From Azospirillum sp. TSA2s (GTDB taxonomy: Bacteria > Pseudomonadota > Alphaproteobacteria > Azospirillales > Azospirillaceae), in assembly GCF_004923315.1 (NCBI RefSeq), contig NZ_CP039648.1:655001-719000 (forward strand): a stretch of DNA of 64,000 nt. The letters are read 5' to 3'. The notes under the pieces were generated by a model, which was given only the letters and a program-made list of their open reading frames with translations, was not told the origin of the DNA and searched no databases. Position numbers and translations under genes: made by a program. Positions 57,983-64,000 of the stretch are shown here, in pieces. The first letter of the stretch is position 1. Each line of letters begins with the position of its first letter.

Positions 57983-60073
57983 TTAAGCCGGGGCGGCGGC
58001 GGGAACGCTGCGGCGGCGGTGCTGCCACAGCAGGAACAGGCCGGTCATGACGAAAGCGACCTCGTCGGTGGCCGGCAGCGCCACCACGAACAGGAAAGCG
58101 GTCGCCGCGGCATAGATCCGCGCGACCAACGGCAGGTTGGTCCAGAAGAAGCCGATGGTTGCGGCCCCCCACAGGGCGATGGCGATGCAGGCCTTGACGA
58201 AGATGTAGGCAACCGCCGTCCAGCTTCCGGTCTGCAGCACCAGCGCCGGATCGTAGACCGCCATGAAGGGCACGACATAGCCGGCCATGGCGATGCGGGT
58301 GGCGATGAAACCGATCTTCATGTGCCCGACCCGTGCGATGGATGAGGCGGCCAGCGCCGCCAACGCCACCGGCGGGGTCAGATCGGCCATGATGCCGAAA
58401 TAGAAGACGAACATATGGCTGACGATCAGCGGCACGCCCATGGTCAGCAGCGCCGGCGCGGCGATCGACGCCGTGATGATGTAGTTGGCGGTGGTCGGCA
58501 GCCCGGTGCCCAGCACGATGCAGGTCACCATGGTCAGGATCAGCGCCGCCAGCAGGTTGCCGCCGGACAGGTTGACGATGGTGGTGGCGAAGCTGGAGGC
58601 AAGGCCGGTCAGCGTCATCATGCCGATCAGCACGCCGACCAGCGCGCAGGCGACGCCGACGCCGATGGCGTTCTTCGCGCCGTCGGCAATGGAATTCACC
58701 ACCAGTACCAGCGTCTCCCGCCCGCCGCGGAACAGCAGGCAGGGCACGACCAGCAGGCCGACGATGGCAAACGCCAGATGCTCCGTCCGCAGCCCCATCC
58801 GCCACAGCCCGGCGGCGATCAGGCCGAGCAGGACCCAGAAACCGACGCGCAGCAGAGTCGGGCCGACGGCCGAGACGACGGACATCCCCAGGATCAGCGC
58901 GGCGGTGGCGGCGATGCCGATCACTCCGGCGAACAGTGGGGTGAAGCCGGAGAACAGCAGATAGACCAGCGCCGCAAGCGGCAGGATCAGATACCAGCCC
59001 TCCTTCAGCGCCAGCAGCGCACTGGGGCATTCCTCGCGCGGAAGGCCGATCAGGTTGCGCTTGCCGGCCTCCAGATGGACCATCCAGAAGGCGCTGCCGA
59101 AATAGAGGATGGCGGGGATGGCGGCGGCCAGCGCGACGTCGCTGTAGGGCACGCCGATGGTCTCCGCCATGATGAAGGCGGCGGCGCCCATCACCGGCGG
59201 CATCAGCTGCCCGCCCATGCTGGCCGTCGCCTCCACCGCGCCGGCGAAGGCGGGGCGGTAGCCGAAGCGCATCATCAGCGGAATGGTGAACTGGCCGGTG
59301 GTCAGAACGTTGGCGACACCCGACCCGTTGATCGTCCCCATGAAGCCGGAGGAGAAGACCGCCACCTTCGCCGGCCCGCCCTTGGAATGGCCGACGAGGC
59401 CGAGCGAGACGTCGTTGAACAGCTTGATCATCCCGGCCCGCTCCAGGAAGGCGCCGAACAGGATGAACAGGAAGATGTAGGTCGCCGACACGAAGGTCGG
59501 CGTGCCGTAGATGCCCTCCGTCGACAGGAACAGCGTGTCGATCACCTGATCGAAGCCGTAGCCGCGATGGGCCAGCCCGAAGGGCAGTTCCCGCCCGAAC
59601 AGGGCATAGGGGATGAACACCCCGCACAGGATCGGCAGGGCCAGCCCCATGATCCGGCGGGCCGCCTCGAACACCAGCGCGACGGCGATGGTGCCGACGA
59701 CGATGTCGGCGGTGTTGGGATCGCCCGCCCGCAGGATCAGGTCGCTTTCGAACACGTAATGATAGAGACCGATGGCGAAGCCGGTCAGGCCGAGCAGCCA
59801 GTCGTACCAGGGCACCCGCTTGCGCGCGGAGGTCTTCCGTGCGCCGAACAGGGTGAAGGTCATCAGCACCAGGAATCCGACATGGACCGACCGCACCACG
59901 GTGGTCGACAGCGGGTTGAAGGCGGCGGTCCAGATCTGGAAGATCGAAAAGGCCACGGCGATGGCGAACACCGCCCGCCCGTCGAAGCCTTCGAAGGCCG
60001 CGACATGGGCGGGATTCTCCCGGTCGATCGCCTGGCGGACTTGTGCGTCCGCCTCGTTGTTATGAGTGTTCAC
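57983..60073 (-). CDS. TRAP transporter fused 4TM/12TM permease (TAXI type)
   Basis: 696 residues from a GTG start. The small 4-TM (DctQ-like) and large 12-TM (DctM-like) membrane subunits are joined in one chain, as is usual for TAXI-TRAP systems. MGTINGSGVANVLTTGQFTIPLM and LGTGLPTTANYI are family motifs. Sodium- or proton-driven uptake of an organic acid is expected. It follows the binding-protein gene by 33 bp. Confidence 0.94.
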   Translation of the reverse strand: MNTHNNEADAQVRQAIDRENPAHVAAFEGFDGRAVFAIAVAFSIFQIWTAAFNPLSTTVVRSVHVGFLVLMTFTLFGARKTSARKRVPWYDWLLGLTGFAIGLYHYVFESDLILRAGDPNTADIVVGTIAVALVFEAARRIMGLALPILCGVFIPYALFGRELPFGLAHRGYGFDQVIDTLFLSTEGIYGTPTFVSATYIFLFILFGAFLERAGMIKLFNDVSLGLVGHSKGGPAKVAVFSSGFMGTINGSGVANVLTTGQFTIPLMMRFGYRPAFAGAVEATASMGGQLMPPVMGAAAFIMAETIGVPYSDVALAAAIPAILYFGSAFWMVHLEAGKRNLIGLPREECPSALLALKEGWYLILPLAALVYLLFSGFTPLFAGVIGIAATAALILGMSVVSAVGPTLLRVGFWVLLGLIAAGLWRMGLRTEHLAFAIVGLLVVPCLLFRGGRETLVLVVNSIADGAKNAIGVGVACALVGVLIGMMTLTGLASSFATTIVNLSGGNLLAALILTMVTCIVLGTGLPTTANYIITASIAAPALLTMGVPLIVSHMFVFYFGIMADLTPPVALAALAASSIARVGHMKIGFIATRIAMAGYVVPFMAVYDPALVLQTGSWTAVAYIFVKACIAIALWGAATIGFFWTNLPLVARIYAAATAFLFVVALPATDEVAFVMTGLFLLWQHRRRSVPAAAPA

Positions 60074-60106
60074 GTCTAATTTCCCCGTGACCTATGCGAC
60101 CGTCCC

Positions 60107-61081
60107 TTACATCAGCCCCTTTTCCTTGTAGTACTTGACGGCGCCGGGGTGGAACGGCACCGGCGACTGGGTCGCGGTCTTGTCGAGCTTGATCTGCTTG
60201 GCGGCGACATGGGCGGCGGCCAGCGCGTCCAGATTCTCGAACAGCGTCTTGGTCATCGCATAGGCGGCGTCGTCCGACACCCCGGAATGGCTGACAAGCA
60301 GGTTGCGGACCGCGGCGGTCGGCACATCGGCATCCTGGCCGGGATAGGTGCCGGCCGGGATCGTCTCGGTGATGTAGGCGGCATCGCCGACCTTCTGCAC
60401 CACGTCGGCCGGGATGCTGACGATGGTGATGTCCTGGGAAGACGACAGGTCCTTGATCGCCGCCACGCCGAGGCCGGCGGAAATCAGCGTCGCGTCCAGC
60501 TGGCGGTTCTTGATGAGATCGACCGATTCGCCGAAGGGCAGATATTCGGTCTTGGCGAAATCCTTATAGGCCAGGCCGGCGGCGTTGAAGATGGCGCGCG
60601 CGTTCAGCTCCGTCCCCGACTTCGGCGCGCCGACCGACACCCGCTTGCCCTTCAGGTCGGCCAGCGTCTTGATGCCCGAATCCTTACTGGCGACGACCTG
60701 GATGTAGTTGGGATAGATGGCGGCGATGGTGCGCAGCTTGTCCAGCTTCTGCTTGAAGCCGACCTCCTCGTTGCCCTTCCAGGCGTCGCTCAGCGAATCA
60801 CCGAGCGTGAAGCCGATCTCGCCACGGCCGGCCTGCAGCAGGTTCAGGTTTTCCACCGACGCCTTGGTCGCCTGCGCCGTCACCTTGGCCCCCGGCAGCG
60901 CCTTGCCGTACACGTTCGACAGCGCCACGCCGAGCGGATAATAGACCCCGCTGGTGCCGCCGGTCAGAACGGTGATGAAGGTCTCCGCCTTGGCCGGCAG
61001 GGCGGCCAGTCCAAGGCTGACGCCAAGGCCGGCGGCCGTGCACAGGGCCAGAAGGTGACGCTTCACGGATGGGCGATTCAT
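60107..61081 (-). CDS. TAXI family TRAP solute-binding protein
   Basis: 324 residues with a signal peptide (1-33, ending ALPAKA). FITVLTGGTSGVYYPLG and KRVSVGAPKSGTELNARAI are TAXI-family signatures. A periplasmic receptor that delivers a ligand, possibly a dicarboxylate or glutamate-like compound, to the fused permease. GGGGAGA precedes the ATG at 61081. First gene of the TAXI-TRAP-DUF1850 unit, divergent from coxS. Confidence 0.94.
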   Translation of the reverse strand: MNRPSVKRHLLALCTAAGLGVSLGLAALPAKAETFITVLTGGTSGVYYPLGVALSNVYGKALPGAKVTAQATKASVENLNLLQAGRGEIGFTLGDSLSDAWKGNEEVGFKQKLDKLRTIAAIYPNYIQVVASKDSGIKTLADLKGKRVSVGAPKSGTELNARAIFNAAGLAYKDFAKTEYLPFGESVDLIKNRQLDATLISAGLGVAAIKDLSSSQDITIVSIPADVVQKVGDAAYITETIPAGTYPGQDADVPTAAVRNLLVSHSGVSDDAAYAMTKTLFENLDALAAAHVAAKQIKLDKTATQSPVPFHPGAVKYYKEKGLM

Positions 61082-61427
61082 AGTGGCTCTCCCCGTTATC
61101 GTTGCTGCACCCGGATCGTTGCCGGGCGGATTCGTTTGCATGCCCATAAGCCATGGGCAGCCCCAACCCACTGTAACGCGCCACAAAATTGCGCGCCAGT
61201 ACGTACAATCCGACATATCGACCGTTGACAGGCCATTCTTTCGGCCAAGGCATGCACAGGCTCCTTGACCTCGACGGGCCAACACCCCCTATCCTTGTGG
61301 CGGAAGACCGCCGGCCGAAGCGGACACCACCGCTGCTCCGGCTCAAGGCGCGTCACACGACAGCAACAAGTCCCAACTGCACGCCAAACGACTGCAAGCC
61401 AGACTTCAGCCAGCGGGAGGAAAACCG
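61082..61427. other. Divergent promoter region between the TAXI-TRAP and coxSL units
   Basis: 346 bp without a credible gene. TTGACA at 61225-61230 on the plus strand could be a -35, but its -10 partner is weak. No FNR-like box or clear operator was found. Confidence 0.5.
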
Positions 61428-61928
<501 letters not shown>

Positions 61929-61995
61929 GGGCGATAAGCCCAACAAGAAGCAGGCATTTCCGCATCTTACGCGTTCCTGTGGGAGGAAACACGAG

Positions 61996-64000
61996 ATGGC
62001 GAACCCCAATGGCATCGGCGCCTCGGTGCGCCGGCGCGAAGACCAGCGCTTTCTGACCGGCCGCGGCAACTACACCGACGATTTCAAGCGCCCGAACATG
62101 ACCCATGCGGTGCATGTGCGCTCCCCCTATGCCCATGCCCGCATCCTGGGCATCGACTTCGCCGACGCGGCAGCGATGCCGGGCGTGGTCGCCGTGCTGA
62201 CCGGGGCCGACATGGAGGCCGACAAGGTCGGCAGCCTGCCCTGCGGCTGGCAGATCCACTCCAAGGACGGCTCGCCGATGAAGGAGCCGCCGCATTATCC
62301 GCTGGCGCGCGACCGCGTGCGCTATGTCGGCGACGCGGTGGCCGTGGTGATCGCCGAAACCCGCGAGCAGGCGCGCGACTCCGCCGAGATGGTGGTGGTC
62401 GATTACGAGGAACTGCCGGCGGTGGGGTCCTCCACCCGCGCCATCGACGGTGCTGCGCCGCTGGTGCATGACGATGCGCCGGGCAATGTCTGCTACGACT
62501 GGCATCTGGGCGATCAGGCCGCAGTGGACGCCGCCTTCGCCAACGCCGCCCATGTCGCCAAGATCGATCTGGTCAACCAGCGTCTGGTCCCGAACGCCAT
62601 GGAGCCGCGGGCGGCGATGGGCGAGTACGACCAGTCGACCGGCGAATACACGCTGACCACCACCAGCCAGAACCCGCACGTCACCCGCCTGCTGATGGGC
62701 GCCTTCGTGCTGGGCATTCCGGAGCACAAGCTGCGGGTGGTGGCGCCCGACGTCGGCGGCGGATTCGGGTCGAAGATCTTCCATTACGGCGAGGAGGCGG
62801 TCGTCACCTGGGCGGCGCGCAAGGTTGGCCGGCCGGTGAAATGGACCGCCGACCGCTCCGAAAGCTTCCTGACCGACGCCCATGGCCGCGACCATGTCAG
62901 CCATGCCGAGCTGGCGATGGATGCCGACGGCAATTTCCTGGCGCTGCGCGTCTCGACGCTGGCCAATCTCGGCGCCTATCTGTCGACCTTCGCGCCGTCG
63001 ATCCCGACCTATCTCTACGCCACCCTGCTGGCCGGCCAGTACAAGACCCCGGCGATCTATGCCGAGGTCAAGGCGGTCTTCACCAACACCGCGCCAGTGG
63101 ACGCCTATCGCGGCGCCGGCCGGCCGGAGGCCTGCTATCTGATCGAACGGATTGTCGATGTCGCCGCCGGCGTGATGGGCATGGACAAGACCGAAATCCG
63201 CCGCCGCAACTTCGTTCCGAAGGAGGCGATGCCCTACCAGACGCCGGTGGCATTGCAATACGACACCGGCGATTTCGCCAAGAACCTGGACATCGCCCTG
63301 CCGCTGGTCGACTACCCCGGCTTCCAGCAGCGCCGGGCCGAATCGAAGGCGCGGGGCAAGCTGCGCGGCATCGGATTCGCCACCTACATCGAAGCCTGCG
63401 GCATCGCCCCCAGCAATGTCGCCGGTGCGCTCGGCGCTCGCGCAGGACTTTATGAATGCGCGGAAGTCCGTTTCCATCCAACGGGTTCGGTGACGGTCTT
63501 CACAGGCGCTCACAGCCACGGCCAGGGCCATGAGACCACCTTCGCCCAGATCGTGGCGGAGCGCTTCGGCATCCCGATCGAGAATGTCGAGATCGTCCAC
63601 GGCGACACCAACAAGATCCCCTTCGGCATGGGCACCTACGGCTCGCGCTCCCTCGCGGTCGGCGGTTCGGCCCTGGTGAAGGCGATGGACAAGGTGGAGC
63701 GCAAGGCGAAGAAGATCGCCGCCCACATGCTGGAGGCCGCGGAGACCGACATCGAGGTCAAGGAAGGCCGCTTCACCGTCGCCGGCACCGACAAGAGCCT
63801 GGGCATCGGCGACATCGCCCTGCAGGCCTATGTCCCGCACAACTTCCCGCTCGACGAGCTGGAACCGGGGCTGGACGAACAGGCCTTCTACGATCCGAAG
63901 AACTTCACCTATCCCAACGGCTGCCATGTCTGCGAGGTGGAGATCGATCCCGACACCGGCGTCACCACCATCGTCAGCTTCGCCGCGGTGGATGACTTCG
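61996..64000 (+). CDS. coxL: Form II CO-dehydrogenase-like molybdenum large subunit (cut by window end)
   Basis: The first 668 residues of a ~790-residue Mo hydroxylase. The active-site loop reads AYRGAGR (370-376), the form II signature. True form I CO dehydrogenases have AYx[14 protein letters not shown] is the Mo-cofactor Gly-rich motif. Form II enzymes oxidise CO poorly or act on other substrates, so CO use should not be assumed. It needs the molybdopterin cytosine dinucleotide cofactor. 67 bp after coxS; a medium FAD subunit is expected next. Confidence 0.92.
   Translation, partial: MANPNGIGASVRRREDQRFLTGRGNYTDDFKRPNMTHAVHVRSPYAHARILGIDFADAAAMPGVVAVLTGADMEADKVGSLPCGWQIHSKDGSPMKEPPHYPLARDRVRYVGDAVAVVIAETREQARDSAEMVVVDYEELPAVGSSTRAIDGAAPLVHDDAPGNVCYDWHLGDQAAVDAAFANAAHVAKIDLVNQRLVPNAMEPRAAMGEYDQSTGEYTLTTTSQNPHVTRLLMGAFVLGIPEHKLRVVAPDVGGGFGSKIFHYGEEAVVTWAARKVGRPVKWTADRSESFLTDAHGRDHVSHAELAMDADGNFLALRVSTLANLGAYLSTFAPSIPTYLYATLLAGQYKTPAIYAEVKAVFTNTAPVDAYRGAGRPEACYLIERIVDVAAGVMGMDKTEIRRRNFVPKEAMPYQTPVALQYDTGDFAKNLDIALPLVDYPGFQQRRAESKARGKLRGIGFATYIEACGIAPSNVAGALGARAGLYECAEVRFHPTGSVTVFTGAHSHGQGHETTFAQIVAERFGIPIENVEIVHGDTNKIPFGMGTYGSRSLAVGGSALVKAMDKVERKAKKIAAHMLEAAETDIEVKEGRFTVAGTDKSLGIGDIALQAYVPHNFPLDELEPGLDEQAFYDPKNFTYPNGCHVCEVEIDPDTGVTTIVSFAAVDDF

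Noticed and set aside
57591..59627. A 678-codon frame running through the TRAP permease into the DUF1850 protein
   Set aside because: The upstream part is an out-of-frame reading of the permease. DUF1850 starts at 57968.

Overview
The window is about 64 kb of very GC-rich DNA with strong codon bias. Its gene content and protein style fit a free-living or plant-associated alphaproteobacterium of the Rhodospirillales, most like Azospirillum. This is inferred from gene content; no search was run. Three toxin-antitoxin loci (ccdAB, vapBC, higBA) among accessory metabolic modules would fit a chromid or megaplasmid, but that is not shown directly.

Layout. 1-3294: a partial transketolase-like/pyruvate-dehydrogenase-type E1 gene divergent from an Lrp/AsnC regulator, then an SDR dehydrogenase and MFS transporter pair. 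4003-16119: a one-module NRPS-like Pls-family membrane enzyme, class I fumarase, ccdAB, an RluA-type pseudouridine synthase, an orphan histidine kinase, a pirin, and a ycjX/ycjF-like pair. 16361-32838: vapBC and a complete Pel exopolysaccharide operon on the minus strand. In transcription order it reads UDP-sugar epimerase, PelA hydrolase, PelA deacetylase, PelB TPR scaffold, PelB beta-barrel, pelC, pelD, pelE, pelF, pelG and a small secreted protein. A DivK-like receiver lies just upstream. 33647-41530: a denitrification block with nirK, mog and norDQBC on the minus strand, and norE, norF and a 51-residue membrane protein on the plus strand. 41537-46433: kynurenine-pathway tryptophan catabolism (kynU-kynA-kynB), divergent from an aromatic aminotransferase and a YitT-like protein. 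46601-55740: a YchJ protein, an HD-GYP phosphodiesterase, a TetR-controlled RND efflux pump, higBA and an acyltransferase. 55987-64000: an NhaD-type antiporter, a TAXI-TRAP uptake system with a DUF1850 protein, and the start of a form II CO-dehydrogenase-like operon (coxS, partial coxL).

How it works together. Pel export is expected to be gated by c-di-GMP through PelD, and the neighbouring HD-GYP protein could lower c-di-GMP. nirK and nor turn nitrite into N2O. Near-identical CTTGA-N6-TCAAG boxes precede nirK and lie between norC and norE, which suggests a CRP/FNR-family regulator. A third copy lies between higBA and an isolated plus-strand terminator, where a small RNA may be encoded.

Most unusual points. 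(1) PelA and PelB are each split into two genes. In both cases a fold-back repeat (95 bp and 159 bp) lies inside the 5' coding region of the downstream half, read in frame just before the signal peptide. (2) There is a candidate sRNA locus beside the third FNR-like box. (3) Small unrecognised proteins are carried at the ends of the pel and norEF operons.
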